Positions 7,267-15,989 are shown, numbered from the stretch's first letter. The stretch: DNA of 64,000 nt from Halorubrum trapanicum (GCF_017873555.1 NZ_JAGGKE010000006.1:124001-188000), one strand, 5' to 3'. The notes: a model not told the origin generated them from the letters alone. Numbers and translations are program-made.

Positions 7267-9645
7267 TCAACGCACCGAGTCGAGCAGGAGCCGCTGTTCG
7301 GTTCGCTTCACCTCGTGTTGGACGTCGCGGACCGCGTCGATGTTCGCGGAGATAGAGGAGATCCCCTTCTCGACGAGGAACTCGACCATCTCGGGCTTCG
7401 AGCCGGCCTGCCCGCAGATGCTGGTGTCGACGCCGAGCTCGCGGCACGTCTCGATCGTGTCGCCGATGAGGCGCAACACGGCCGGGTGGAGCTCGTCGAA
7501 GCGGTCGGCGACGTGCTCGTTGTTGCGGTCGACCGCGAGGGTGTACTGCGTGAGGTCGTTGGTGCCGAAGGAGGCGAAGTCGATCCCCGCCTCGGCGAGC
7601 TCCTCGATCTGGAGCGCGCTGGCGGGCGTCTCGACCATCACGCCCCAGCGGTGCGTCTCGGGGTCGATCCCGGCCTCGCGCATGTGCCCCGCGATCCCCT
7701 CGACGTCGGCCGCGTCGTTGACCAGGGGGAACATCACCTCCAGGTTGTCGTACCCCATCTCGTAGAGGCGCGCGAACGCGGCCAGCTCCTGGCGGAACGG
7801 CTCCGGCTTGTCGAGGCTCCGCCGGATCCCGCGCCAGCCGAGCATCGGATTGGGTTCGACCGGCTCGCCGTCGCCCCCCTCCAGCTCGCGGAACTCGTCC
7901 GTCGGCGCGTCGATGGTGCGTACCCGAACCGGTCGGGGGTAGAACTCGTCGGCGACGCGCCGGACGCCCTCGATGAGCTCCTCCTGATACGCGCCGGCAC
8001 CGTGGTCGGCGATGTACTTCTCGGGGGTCTTCCCGAGCGACAGCACCATGTGCTCGATCCGGAGCAGGCCGACGCCGTCGGCGCCCGTCGCCGCGGCGCG
8101 TTCGGCCGCCTCCGGGATCGAGACGTTCACCTTCACCTCCGTCGCCGTCATCGGCTTGACGGGGGTCTCGGGGCGCGCGGCCTCCACCGGCTCGAACTCC
8201 TCGCCGGACTCGGCCGACTCGTCTTCGCCCGCCCGGATCGTCCCCTTGTCGCCGTCGAGGGTGACGTGCTGGCCGTCTTCGAGCACGCGGGTCCCCTTCC
8301 CGGTCCCGACGACCGCGGGGACACCGAGCTCGCGGGAGATGATCGCCGCGTGGCTCGTCATCCCGCCCTCATCGGTGACGATGCCGGCGGCGCGTTTCAT
8401 CGCGGGTACCATATCCGGCATCGTCATCTCCGTCACCATCACGTCGCCCTCCTGGACCTGATCGAGGTGATCGAGCTTGTGGACGATCCGGACGGCCCCG
8501 GAGACGACGCCCGGACTCGCACCGAGTCCGTCGACGAGGACGTCCGCGTCGTCGTCGCCGTTCGTCGCGCCGTTCGCCCCCGATCTGCCGTTCGGTCCGG
8601 TCCCCGCCGCCGCGCCGTCGCGGTCGGCGGTCGCCGCGTCGGTGCCTGCTCCGCCCGCGGCGACCTCGCTCGCGCCCCCCTCGTCGCCAGCGTCCTCCCG
8701 TATCGTGGTGATCGGGCGCGACTGGAGCATGTATATCTCGCCGTCGTAGATGGCCCACTCGACGTCTTGGGGAGAGCCGTAGTGGTCCTCGACGTGCTCG
8801 CCGAGTTCGACGAGGTCGCCGATCTCGCCGTCCGAGAGGACCCGCGCCGTGCGGCGGCCCTCGTCGACGTCGACTTGGGCCGTCTCGCCGGTCTCCTCGT
8901 CTTTCACCATCTCGACCTTCTTGTCCGCGACGGTGACCTCGTCGACCTCGCCCCGCTTCCGGTCGTACACGTAGTTGTCGGGGGAGACGGTGCCGGAGAC
9001 GACCGCCTCGCCGAGCCCCCACGCGGCCTCGATGGTGACCTGCGGCTCGCCCGTCGAGGGGTGGCTGGTGAACATCACGCCGGACTTGTCGGCGTCGACC
9101 ATCCGCTGGACGACGACCGCGATGTCGACCTCGGAGTGCGGGAACCCCCGCTGCTGCCGGTAGTAGATCGCGCGCTGGGTGAAAAGCGAGGCCCAGCACT
9201 CCTTGACGCGCCGGAGGAGATCGTCCTCGCGGACGTTGAGGAACGTCTCCTGCTGGCCGGCGAAGGAGGAGTCGGGCAGGTCCTCGGCTGTGGCGGACGA
9301 GCGCACCGCGACGAACGCCGCCTCGCCGTCCTCGCCCATCGCCCGGTACTGCGCGAGGATCTCCTCCCGTACCGACTCCGGGAGCGGCGTGTCGAGGATG
9401 AGCTCCTCCGCGCGCTCCTCGGCCTCGCGGAGCGCGGCGGAGTCCTCGGGGTCGACGTCGACCGCCTCGAACAGCTCGTCGTCGATCCCGGCCTCCTCGA
9501 TGAAGGTGCGGTACGTGCCCGCGGTGACGGCGAACCCCGGCGGCACCGGGAGTCCCGCACCAATGAGTTCGCCGAGCGACGCGGCCTTTCCGCCGACGGT
9601 CCCGACGTCGTCGGCGTCGACGTCCTCCAGCAAGAGTACTGCCAT
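7267..9645 (-). CDS. ppsA: Phosphoenolpyruvate synthase
   Basis: A 792-residue enzyme making PEP from pyruvate and ATP, the entry to gluconeogenesis. The order is an N-terminal ATP-grasp domain (GGKAASLGEL, SSATAEDLPDSSFAGQQETFLNV), the phosphohistidine domain (TDEGGMTSHAAI, His432), and a PEP/pyruvate-binding TIM barrel ending ICGQAGSKPEMVEFLVEKGISSISAN with the catalytic Cys. An Ala/Gly/Asp-rich linker (about 318-367) between the first two domains is longer than in bacterial enzymes and looks like a haloarchaeal expansion. The start ATG follows a short leader, and the promoter carries a 22-bp perfect palindrome (9711-9732) next to its TATA box. Confidence 0.96.
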   Translation of the reverse strand: MAVLLLEDVDADDVGTVGGKAASLGELIGAGLPVPPGFAVTAGTYRTFIEEAGIDDELFEAVDVDPEDSAALREAEERAEELILDTPLPESVREEILAQYRAMGEDGEAAFVAVRSSATAEDLPDSSFAGQQETFLNVREDDLLRRVKECWASLFTQRAIYYRQQRGFPHSEVDIAVVVQRMVDADKSGVMFTSHPSTGEPQVTIEAAWGLGEAVVSGTVSPDNYVYDRKRGEVDEVTVADKKVEMVKDEETGETAQVDVDEGRRTARVLSDGEIGDLVELGEHVEDHYGSPQDVEWAIYDGEIYMLQSRPITTIREDAGDEGGASEVAAGGAGTDAATADRDGAAAGTGPNGRSGANGATNGDDDADVLVDGLGASPGVVSGAVRIVHKLDHLDQVQEGDVMVTEMTMPDMVPAMKRAAGIVTDEGGMTSHAAIISRELGVPAVVGTGKGTRVLEDGQHVTLDGDKGTIRAGEDESAESGEEFEPVEAARPETPVKPMTATEVKVNVSIPEAAERAAATGADGVGLLRIEHMVLSLGKTPEKYIADHGAGAYQEELIEGVRRVADEFYPRPVRVRTIDAPTDEFRELEGGDGEPVEPNPMLGWRGIRRSLDKPEPFRQELAAFARLYEMGYDNLEVMFPLVNDAADVEGIAGHMREAGIDPETHRWGVMVETPASALQIEELAEAGIDFASFGTNDLTQYTLAVDRNNEHVADRFDELHPAVLRLIGDTIETCRELGVDTSICGQAGSKPEMVEFLVEKGISSISANIDAVRDVQHEVKRTEQRLLLDSVR

Positions 9646-9703
9646 TCGTGTACTCGGAGGATCCGCGAGGCGACCTATGAAGCTTCCGGCAAACGCAACG
9701 ATG

Positions 9704-9732
9704 AATAAAACACAACTCGGTACCGAGTTGTG
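9704..9732 (-). promoter_or_regulatory. ppsA promoter with a perfect 22-bp palindrome (TrmB-like site)
   Basis: On the ppsA strand the palindrome (9732 down to 9711) has half-site CACAACTCGGT followed by its exact complement. It is immediately followed by TTTTATT (9710-9704), which sits where a TATA box is expected for a start at 9645. The inner part reads ACT-N7-GAGT, which differs only at the outer bases from the TACT-N7/8-GAGTA element known for the sugar regulator TrmB in Halobacterium. Placement upstream of TATA fits activation. The assignment to TrmB is an inference. Confidence 0.6.
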
Positions 9733-10026
9733 ACCGATAGCGTACCGTAGAGGACGCTCCGAACGCGAGTCACCGAACGAGCGTTCAGCACCGTCCGGTC
9801 GCGTGACGCGAGATCGCGGGCGATGAAACGCAACCAGCTATTTCAGCGATACAAGGGCCGAAGAGTCGGGGACAGCGAACCGAACCGCGGTTCGTACCCT
9901 TCCGTACGGGTCGTTTCCGTCTATACTTACCCCTCGTTTCGTAATCCACTACCGTAACACGTTACAACATCTGTAACATCCGGCTCGACGGATCCCGGTG
10001 TGTCACGACCGACCTCGGAGCCGGAC
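9733..10026. other. Gene-free stretch upstream of ppsA with palindromes
   Basis: No convincing open reading frame lies here. Visible structures are a perfect 14-bp palindrome CGAACCGCGGTTCG (9881-9894), an AT-richer run TCTATACTTACC (about 9921-9932), and GTAACACGTTAC (9955-9966), an inverted repeat of GTAAC, followed by another GTAAC at 9976. The GTAAC elements are 50-70 bp past the end of the next gene, so they could mark an unannotated promoter or a small RNA. Nothing identifies it further. Confidence 0.35.
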
Positions 10027-10656
10027 TCAGTCGTCGCGGAGCCGCCGCCGTTCGCCTCGCAGCAGGCGCTCCCAGAGGCCGAACAGTCGGCTGTCGAGAC
10101 CGTACGCCTCGTCGACCCGCCGGACCCACCGGTCGTCGGCGAACAGGTGGCGCTGGAACCGCCGCACGTCGGGCGAGAGCCGGTCGCGCTCGCCGCCGTA
10201 GTACGACAGCGACTCCTCGCGGGTCCGCGCGACGAGGTCGGCGGGCACCTCGATCCCGTCGGCGGCGGCGACGTGGTCGAACCACTCCAGGTGGAGCAGC
10301 GAGTCGGCGAGGAGGAACCGCTCGCGGAAGCCGGAGACCCGCGACAACGCCGGCGCGCCGTCGATCCGGACGTCGGTCGGGCGCGAGAAGCGCGGCGCGG
10401 TCGCGGTCACGGACGCCCGGTCTGTGACCGCGCTGACGACCCGTCGCAGTCGCCAGTCGGCGTACCGGACCGGCGCGATCAGCGCGAGTTCGTACCACGT
10501 CGGCAGCCACTCGCAGTACGGCTCCGAGAAGGCGCCGTCCGCGAGCAGCGTCGCCGCGACCGAGCGCGCCTCGGCGGGCGTCAGTTCGTCGGGCGCCGTC
10601 CGGAGGCGACGGGCGGTTCGGTCGGCATCGAGGGCGTCGACCCCGGTGAACCCCAT
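10027..10656 (-). CDS. Conserved haloarchaeal protein of unknown function
   Basis: From ATG 10656 the product is 209 residues, soluble, and rich in Trp, Tyr and Arg (EPYCEWLPTWYELALIAPVRYADWRLRR, LRGERRRLRDD at the end). I recognise no catalytic motif. The same frame stays open upstream for over 200 nt and reads naturally (TPADFADWYAAGRAYTTSVARG) but has no ATG, GTG or TTG. A GTG at 10856 overlaps the stop codon of the upstream gene as GTGA but lies in another frame. Either translation begins at 10656, or one base has been lost upstream. It would be the last gene of a three-gene operon with the MinD-like ATPase. Confidence 0.6.
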   Translation of the reverse strand: MGFTGVDALDADRTARRLRTAPDELTPAEARSVAATLLADGAFSEPYCEWLPTWYELALIAPVRYADWRLRRVVSAVTDRASVTATAPRFSRPTDVRIDGAPALSRVSGFRERFLLADSLLHLEWFDHVAAADGIEVPADLVARTREESLSYYGGERDRLSPDVRRFQRHLFADDRWVRRVDEAYGLDSRLFGLWERLLRGERRRLRDD

Positions 10657-10852
10657 CCCCCGGGCGACGCTGGTCGTGTACGCGCGGCCGGCGGCGTACC
10701 AGTCCGCGAAGTCGGCGGGCGTCGTCAGCCGCAGGAGGCTGAGGACCGTGATACCGGCCCGAGGGACCGGGGCGAGATAACGGTTCGGTCCGGAGCCGCC
10801 GCTCCACGGATCCGGTCGCGTCGAGCCGAGCCGGACTCGGGGTGAGGCTCGC

Positions 10853-11452
10853 TCACTTGGCGTCGCTCGGTCCGTCGAGCGCGTCGTCGAGTCCCCACTC
10901 CGCGGCGCGGTCGCGGGCCTCCGACCGCGCCTGCTCGCGGATCGCGTCGATCCGGTCGTCGTCGTCGAGAAAGGCCGCGACCGCGTCGTCCTCGTCGTCG
11001 GCGTCTCGCAGGCGTTCCTCGGGTGCCGCCTCGCGCGTCAGCTCCGCGAGGTCGGCGTCGTCGGCCAGTTCCGTCGCGGCCGCGTCGGGCGCGACGCGCA
11101 GCGCGTCCTCCTCGTGGGCCGCCGCCAGCCCGCTCGCGTCGACGGCGTACAGCTCGACGCGGTAGGGACCCGGAACCGCCAGCTCCGCGAGCGCGTCCGG
11201 CCCGCCGCTGTCCGTTACCGTGTTGTACGCCAGCACGGGAACGCCGTCGTCGAACGTGATCACGCCGCGGGCCTCGCCCGACAGCAGTAGCGTCTCCTGG
11301 GGAACGAGCGTCGCGTAGCCGGTGAGTTCGCGGTCGAGGGCGCGCGACAGCGTCGTCCCCACGTCCGAGACCACGCGCGAGCGCAGGAGGGTCCCCCGCG
11401 GGATGGTGAGCGTGGCCGGTTCCGCGGGCGACCCCTCCGGTTCTCCGCTCAT
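10853..11452 (-). CDS. Unknown protein encoded in an operon with a MinD/ParA ATPase
   Basis: A 199-residue acidic protein. Residues 10-110 look like a compact beta-rich domain (LTIPRGTLLRSRVVSDVGTTLSRALDRELTGYATLVPQ, GVITFDDGVPVLAYNTVTDSGG). The C-terminal 90 residues are Asp/Glu/Ala-rich and probably helical or disordered (DADDEDDAVAAFLDDDDRIDAIREQARSEARDRAAEWG). No known enzymatic motif or membrane segment is seen. Its ATG overlaps the stop of the ATPase gene by 4 nt (ATGA), which indicates translational coupling and suggests it is an adaptor or cargo partner of that ATPase. Function unknown. Confidence 0.75.
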   Translation of the reverse strand: MSGEPEGSPAEPATLTIPRGTLLRSRVVSDVGTTLSRALDRELTGYATLVPQETLLLSGEARGVITFDDGVPVLAYNTVTDSGGPDALAELAVPGPYRVELYAVDASGLAAAHEEDALRVAPDAAATELADDADLAELTREAAPEERLRDADDEDDAVAAFLDDDDRIDAIREQARSEARDRAAEWGLDDALDGPSDAK

Positions 11453-12216
11453 GGCGTGTCGGGGACGACCGCGCTGCGGAACCGGTCCGCGACCGCGTCG
11501 CCGTCGCCGTCGCGCACGTCGAGCCGGTCGGCGGCCCGGCGGTAGCGCGCCGCGGCCTCGCTCTCCGGCGCGTGCGCGAGGAGGGGCTTCCCCGCCCGGC
11601 GCGCCGCCCGGACCGCGTCGCTCTCGGGGACGTTCGCGAGGACGGGACCGCCGAAGTGGCGCTCCGCCTGCGCCGCCACGCCGTCGGCCTCGCTCCGGAC
11701 CTTATTGAACAGGACGCCGGCGGTCTCCGTGCCGTACGAGCGCGCGTACTCCTGGACCTTCAGGCCGTCCGAGAGCGCGGGGATCGTCGGCTCGACGACG
11801 ACCACGACGCGGTCGGCGAGGACGACCGGCAGCACGGCGGACTTCGACCCCAGCGCCGCCGGTGAGTCCAGCAGGAGCACGTCGGTGTCGCGCGCCAGCT
11901 CCGCTACCACGTCGCGGAGGCGCTCCGGCTCCGCGGCCTCGAAGCCGGCCAGCGAGGTGCCGCAGGGGACGACCGACAGCCCGAACCGCTCGTAGGTGGC
12001 CTCGCTCACGTCCGTCGCGGTGCCCCCGACGAGCAGGTCGTGGAGGGTGACCGCCGCGTCGTCGAGTCCGGCGTGAAAGAGGAGGTTCGCCATCCCCGTG
12101 TCGGCGTCCACGACCGTCACGTCGTGGTCGGCCGCGAGCGCCATCCCGAGCGCGAGCGTGCTCGTCGTCTTCCCCGTGCCGCCCTTCCCGCTGGCGACCG
12201 CGAACGCCTCGACCAT
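11449..12216 (-). CDS. MinD/ParA-family ATPase
   Basis: A 255-residue deviant Walker ATPase. GKGGTGKTT at residues 10-18 carries the signature lysine, VTVVDADTGMANL is the A' motif, and DVLLLDSPAALG is Walker B. Such proteins position chromosomes, plasmids, archaella or chemosensory arrays by dimer cycling on DNA or membrane. No typical MinD C-terminal amphipathic helix is obvious and no parB partner is adjacent. Haloarchaea encode several MinD paralogues, and which one this is cannot be told. It heads an operon with two unknown genes (ATGA overlap with the next). Confidence 0.88.
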   Translation of the reverse strand: MVEAFAVASGKGGTGKTTSTLALGMALAADHDVTVVDADTGMANLLFHAGLDDAAVTLHDLLVGGTATDVSEATYERFGLSVVPCGTSLAGFEAAEPERLRDVVAELARDTDVLLLDSPAALGSKSAVLPVVLADRVVVVVEPTIPALSDGLKVQEYARSYGTETAGVLFNKVRSEADGVAAQAERHFGGPVLANVPESDAVRAARRAGKPLLAHAPESEAAARYRRAADRLDVRDGDGDAVADRFRSAVVPDTP

Positions 12217-12335
12217 GCGCCGACGTGTCGGGTCGGCGGGCTAAAAGCTGTCCATCGCTGGCGGGCGGGAACCAGTAGTGAACCGATGCGAGAAGCCGCC
12301 GCGGTGCGACGGTCACACCGACGGGACTGCGCCGT

Positions 12336-13748
12336 CTACGCGAACGGGAACACCGACGAGAAGACGAGCGTCGTCACCAGCCCCGACACCGCGATGAGGG
12401 TGGTCAGGACGGTCCAGGTCTTCAGGGTCTCCTCCTGCGTGAGCCCGCCGATCTCCTTGACGAGCCAGAAGCCGGAGTCGTTGTACCACGAGCAGATGTT
12501 TCCGCCCGCCCCGATGACCATGACGAGGTACGCGGGGTGAACGGAGAGCTGGCCGACGAGAGGGGCCATGATCCCCGCCGCGGTCAACATCGCGGCGGTC
12601 GCGGACCCCTGCGCGATGCGGACGACCGCCGCGATGAGCCACGCCGTCACCAGTAGCGGGATCCCGACCTCCTGGAGCGATCCGGCGATGTAATCGCCGA
12701 TCCCGGAGGCGGCCAGCAGCGCGCCGAACGCGCCACCGGCGGCGGTGATCGCGGCGATGTTCCCGCCGCTTTTCAGCGCCTCGGTGAGCTCGTCGCTCCA
12801 CTCGCTTTGCATCAGATCGTCGTGGCGGTAGAAGGAGATCGACGCGACGACCGCGGCGAACATCAGCGCGACGTTCTTGTCGCCGAGGAAGCCGACGATC
12901 GGTTCCAGCGTCGCGAGTACCGGGAACCACTGCTGGAACGTGTCGACCGCGGTGGCCGACCCGATGAGCGCGACCGCGACGATGATCGGCGCGAGCGACT
13001 CGAGGATACCGGGAAGTTCGCTGGTCGGCCGCTCGGCGACCGCTTCGAGTTCTTCCGTCGTCGTCGACATGGTGTCCCGCAGCGGGATGTCGAGGCGCGC
13101 GTTGATCCAGCGGCCGTAGCCGAGACCGGCGATGAGCACCGCCGGGATGGCGGTGATGATGCCGATGAGAATGGTCATCCCGAGGTCGCTACCGACCTCC
13201 GCGGCGACGGCGAGCGGCCCGGGGGTCGGGGGAACGAACACGTGCGCGGCGGCCGCGCCCGTGCCGACCGTGACGATGAACAGCGTGTAGTCGCGGCCGA
13301 CGCGAGCGCGCATCGACCGGGCGAGCGGCGCCATCAGGTAGAACACGCTGTCGAAGAAGACCGGGATCGCCAGCACGGAACTGCTCCCGAGCAGCGCGAT
13401 ATCGGAGTTCGACTCGCCGAGCACGTTCTGGAACCCGCGGACGACGCGCTGTGCGGCCCCGCTTTCGAGCATCGCCTTCCCGATGACCGCCGCCATCAGG
13501 ATCGGGATGCCGATCCCCGCCATGTTGTCACCGAACGCACCGGCGACCTCGGTGGCGGCCATCGTCGACGTGAAGTCGGGAACGAACACGGCGTTGACGA
13601 GCCCCACCGTGAACCCCGCGATGACGAGGCCGATGAACGCCGGGAAGTCGAGCCACACGAGCAGCGCGACCACCACGAGCAACCCCACGACGAACGTCAA
13701 CAGCGGGCTATGCGAGAATTCGACAGCCTGCAACGGTATCGGTCCCAT
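12336..13748 (-). CDS. gntP: GntP-family gluconate/organic acid permease
   Basis: A 470-residue integral membrane protein with about 12 hydrophobic segments (for example TFVVGLLVVVALLVWLDFPAFIGLVIAGFTVGLV). It has GntP landmarks: GFGDNMAGIGIPILMAAVIGKAMLESGAA, LAIPVFFDSVFYLMAPLARSM and VPPTPGPLAVAAEVGSDLG. The family imports gluconate or similar hydroxy acids by proton symport. No sugar kinase or dehydrogenase is adjacent, so the exact substrate is open. Its AT-rich promoter region (about 13780-13830) is shared with the divergent Usp gene. Confidence 0.88.
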   Translation of the reverse strand: MGPIPLQAVEFSHSPLLTFVVGLLVVVALLVWLDFPAFIGLVIAGFTVGLVNAVFVPDFTSTMAATEVAGAFGDNMAGIGIPILMAAVIGKAMLESGAAQRVVRGFQNVLGESNSDIALLGSSSVLAIPVFFDSVFYLMAPLARSMRARVGRDYTLFIVTVGTGAAAAHVFVPPTPGPLAVAAEVGSDLGMTILIGIITAIPAVLIAGLGYGRWINARLDIPLRDTMSTTTEELEAVAERPTSELPGILESLAPIIVAVALIGSATAVDTFQQWFPVLATLEPIVGFLGDKNVALMFAAVVASISFYRHDDLMQSEWSDELTEALKSGGNIAAITAAGGAFGALLAASGIGDYIAGSLQEVGIPLLVTAWLIAAVVRIAQGSATAAMLTAAGIMAPLVGQLSVHPAYLVMVIGAGGNICSWYNDSGFWLVKEIGGLTQEETLKTWTVLTTLIAVSGLVTTLVFSSVFPFA

Positions 13749-13900
13749 ACAACTCGGGACTTGCTTACTCCGGGGTTAAAAAATTATATATGATAAATAA
13801 TTAAAACCAATATCTTTCATGACAGATTAATTTTGATCGAGCGGGCACCGAATTGCCGCCATCCGGTGGCACTAAACCGGCGGGACGGCTCTCACCACCC

Positions 13901-14347
13901 ATGGAACGTGCGCTCGTCGCGATCGAACCGACTGACGGAACGAAGGAGTTCGCGCGGGAGGCCGGGACCCTCGCCGCGGGCGTCGACGCCGAGGTGGTCG
14001 TCGTCCACGTCACGACCGAAGAGGAGTACACCGCCCGCCGACAGGCGATGGCGTCGATGCCGAGCGGGGCGGAGACGTACTCCACGGACGACGCCAGCGA
14101 GGGGGCGGCGAAGTTCGCCCGCGACTTCGCCGCGGACGCCCTCGCCGACGTCGACGTGGCGTACGAGACGGCGGGCTACGTCGGCGAGAAGGGCGCGGTG
14201 TTGCTGGACGCGGCCGAGGAACACGACTGCGATCACGTGTTTCTCGCGGGCCGCGACCGGTCTCCCACGGGCAAGGCGCTGTTCGGGGACCCCACTCAGC
14301 GCGTGCTCCTCGAGTTCGACGGCCCGGTCACCGTCGTGACCGCCTGA
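13901..14347 (+). CDS. Universal stress protein (UspA family)
   Basis: A 148-residue single Usp domain. It begins MERALVAIEPTDGTKEFAREAGTLA and has EVVVVHVTTEEEY after beta-2, ending with HDCDHVFLAGRDRSPTGKALFGDPTQRVLLEFDGPVTVV. The ATP-binding signature G2xG9G(S/T) is only partly kept (AGRDRSPTGKALFGDPTQ), so it may be a non-ATP-binding form. An upstream in-frame ATG at 13853 would add 16 Pro/Gly residues; the start at 13901 matches the family. Usp genes are often found beside transporters in haloarchaea, and here it faces gntP across a common AT-rich promoter region. Confidence 0.85.
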   Translation: MERALVAIEPTDGTKEFAREAGTLAAGVDAEVVVVHVTTEEEYTARRQAMASMPSGAETYSTDDASEGAAKFARDFAADALADVDVAYETAGYVGEKGAVLLDAAEEHDCDHVFLAGRDRSPTGKALFGDPTQRVLLEFDGPVTVVTA

Positions 14348-14362
14348 CCGGAGCGGGGGCGA

Positions 14363-14570
14363 TCACGGCCGATCGCCGACCGATCGGTCGTCTTCTAACT
14401 CCGTGACGCGCTCGCGGATCTCGTCTCGCTCTCGGGTGACCCCGTTGACGGCCGCTTCCGGATCGCCGATACGACTCGTGGGATCGAAGTACGCGTCGCC
14501 GGCGAACAGGCCGACGGCGAGAACCGACGACCCCGCCGATGAGAAAGCCGACGAGGGACGTGACCGTCAT
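14363..14570 (-). pseudogene. Small membrane/coiled-coil protein gene broken by a one-base frameshift
   Basis: From ATG 14570 the frame reads MTVTSLVGFLIGGVVG and then becomes Arg-rich nonsense. Dropping one base at about 14521-14525 restores LAVGLFAGDAYFDPTSRIGDPEAAVNGVTRERDEIRERVTELEDDRSVGDRP and a TGA stop at 14363. The repaired product is about 68 residues: one glycine-rich membrane segment followed by a short charged coiled coil. The span of 208 nt (3n+1) agrees with one extra base. It may be a real pseudogene or a sequencing error. Function unknown. Confidence 0.6.
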
Positions 14571-14723
14571 GAAGAGCGCGTCCGCAGCATCCTCGGCGCT
14601 GACTGGGAGAGCGATCGGCAGACGCCGCTGACGTGCGACTCCCCAAAGGGGTCTCACCAGCCGGTCCGACTCGCCGTCGCTTGGCCCGCTGCTCGCAGAC
14701 GGCTCAACTCACCACCGCCCGCC

Positions 14724-14996
14724 TCACTCGTCGTGGATGAAGACGAGCCGCTTCGACTCCGTGTTGACCAGACAGAGGTCGATCCCGTCCCGGGTCGCGC
14801 CGATCTGCTGCCAGCCGTGGTCGCTGACGAACAGCGTCTGGAAGACGCCGCGGTCGCAGTCGGGGTTCGGGCAGCCGACGCCCGCCGCGTTCTTGTAGAC
14901 GGTCGTCCCGCCGCCCGAACTCTGGCGCACCAGCCCGTCGGTCAGCGACCGGAACTCCTCGGCGGACATCGGACTCTCCGCGTCGTCGTCTCCCAT
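14724..14996 (-). CDS. Small haloarchaeal protein with a CxxxxC metal-type motif
   Basis: A 90-residue protein, MGDDDAESPMSAEEFRSLTDGLVRQSSGGG at the start. It holds VGCPNPDCDRGVFQTLFVSDHGWQQIGATRDGIDLCLVNTESKRLVFIHDE. The CPNPDC pair resembles half of a zinc ribbon; a third Cys (DLC) is the only other possible thiolate ligand. I do not recognise a named function. The gene stands alone between the broken membrane gene and endonuclease V on the same strand, with AT-rich TCTAAAAACC about 20 nt before the ATG as a likely promoter, consistent with a leaderless message. Confidence 0.7.
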   Translation of the reverse strand: MGDDDAESPMSAEEFRSLTDGLVRQSSGGGTTVYKNAAGVGCPNPDCDRGVFQTLFVSDHGWQQIGATRDGIDLCLVNTESKRLVFIHDE

Positions 14997-15116
14997 GCGA
15001 TCGCGTTTACGGCCGATCGTCTAAAAACCGACTGCCCGTGGCAACTGATGACACAGGTACGACGCCGCGCCGCCGACCCGCGTCTCAGTCCGCGACGTGC
15101 TCACCCATCGTCGCGC

Positions 15117-15989
15117 TCAGTCCGCGTCCCGTTTCACCGTATCGGCGTACGCGTCCGCGAGCCGCGTCGGCTCGGGGAGCTTGTAGCCCGCGCAAAGCGC
15201 CGCGACGAGGTCGACGGCGGTCTCCGCCGACAGCCGATGGCCGGGGCTCACGTACAGCGGGTTCACCCGCCTGCTGTTCGGGTACTGGCGCGACTGGAAC
15301 GCGTGGCCGATGACGGTGCCCGCCTCGGCGGTCGTCACCGCGTCGTCGGCGCGGATCGGCGTCCGCCAGCCTTCGGGGCGCTCGTCGGTCACCTCGTCGG
15401 GGTCGCCACAGAGGAGGCTCTTCGCGACGCCGACGCTCGGCACGTCGCGGAGGACGCCGACGTGGGTCGCCAGCCCCGCCTCCCGGAAGTGGATCCGGCC
15501 GGAGCCGTCGCAGATCAGCAGGTCTGGGTCGGCGTCGAGCGCGTCGAGCGCGGCGAGGATCGGTTCCCCCTCCCGGAACGCGAGCAGGCCGGGGATGTAG
15601 GGGATCGACAGCGACGTCGTCGCGCTCGCGTACTCGATCACGCGCCCGCCCCGGAGCGCGACCGCGGCCGAGACGGCCGCGTCGGGCCGGTCCTCCCCGC
15701 GGTCGGTGAGGAACGCCTGGTCGACGCCGACGACGGTCGGGGCGTCCGGATCGGGCGTCGTGTCGGCGCTGCGCTCGTCGTCGCCGGTCCCCAGCCGCGC
15801 CTGCGCCTCGTCGCGCGCCGGCGGGAGTCCGTCGGCGAGCGAGGCGACCTCCTCGACCGCGACGGCGGCCGGGTCGAGACCGTGGTCGTCTTCGAACGTC
15901 GCGGCCGCCGCGATCTCGCGCTGGAGGGCCTCCATCTCTGCGCGCGACAGCGACGGATCCGGTCGGAGATCGGGTCGCGCGAGGTCCAT
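15117..15989 (-). CDS. nfi: Endonuclease V (deoxyinosine-specific DNA/RNA endonuclease)
   Basis: A 290-residue protein. Endonuclease V motifs appear in order: VVGVDQAFL with the first catalytic Asp, SIPYIPGLLAFREGEPILAAL with the catalytic Glu, LLICDGSGRIHFREAGLATHVGVL with the second Asp, and SVGVAKSLL with the conserved Lys. The enzyme cuts one base 3' of deoxyinosine (or inosine in RNA) to start repair of deaminated adenine. The extra N-terminal 60 residues and the loop GDDERSADTTPDPD are haloarchaeal additions. ATG 15989 overlaps the stop of the rhomboid gene (TGATG), so the two are co-translated. Confidence 0.9.
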   Translation of the reverse strand: MDLARPDLRPDPSLSRAEMEALQREIAAAATFEDDHGLDPAAVAVEEVASLADGLPPARDEAQARLGTGDDERSADTTPDPDAPTVVGVDQAFLTDRGEDRPDAAVSAAVALRGGRVIEYASATTSLSIPYIPGLLAFREGEPILAALDALDADPDLLICDGSGRIHFREAGLATHVGVLRDVPSVGVAKSLLCGDPDEVTDERPEGWRTPIRADDAVTTAEAGTVIGHAFQSRQYPNSRRVNPLYVSPGHRLSAETAVDLVAALCAGYKLPEPTRLADAYADTVKRDAD

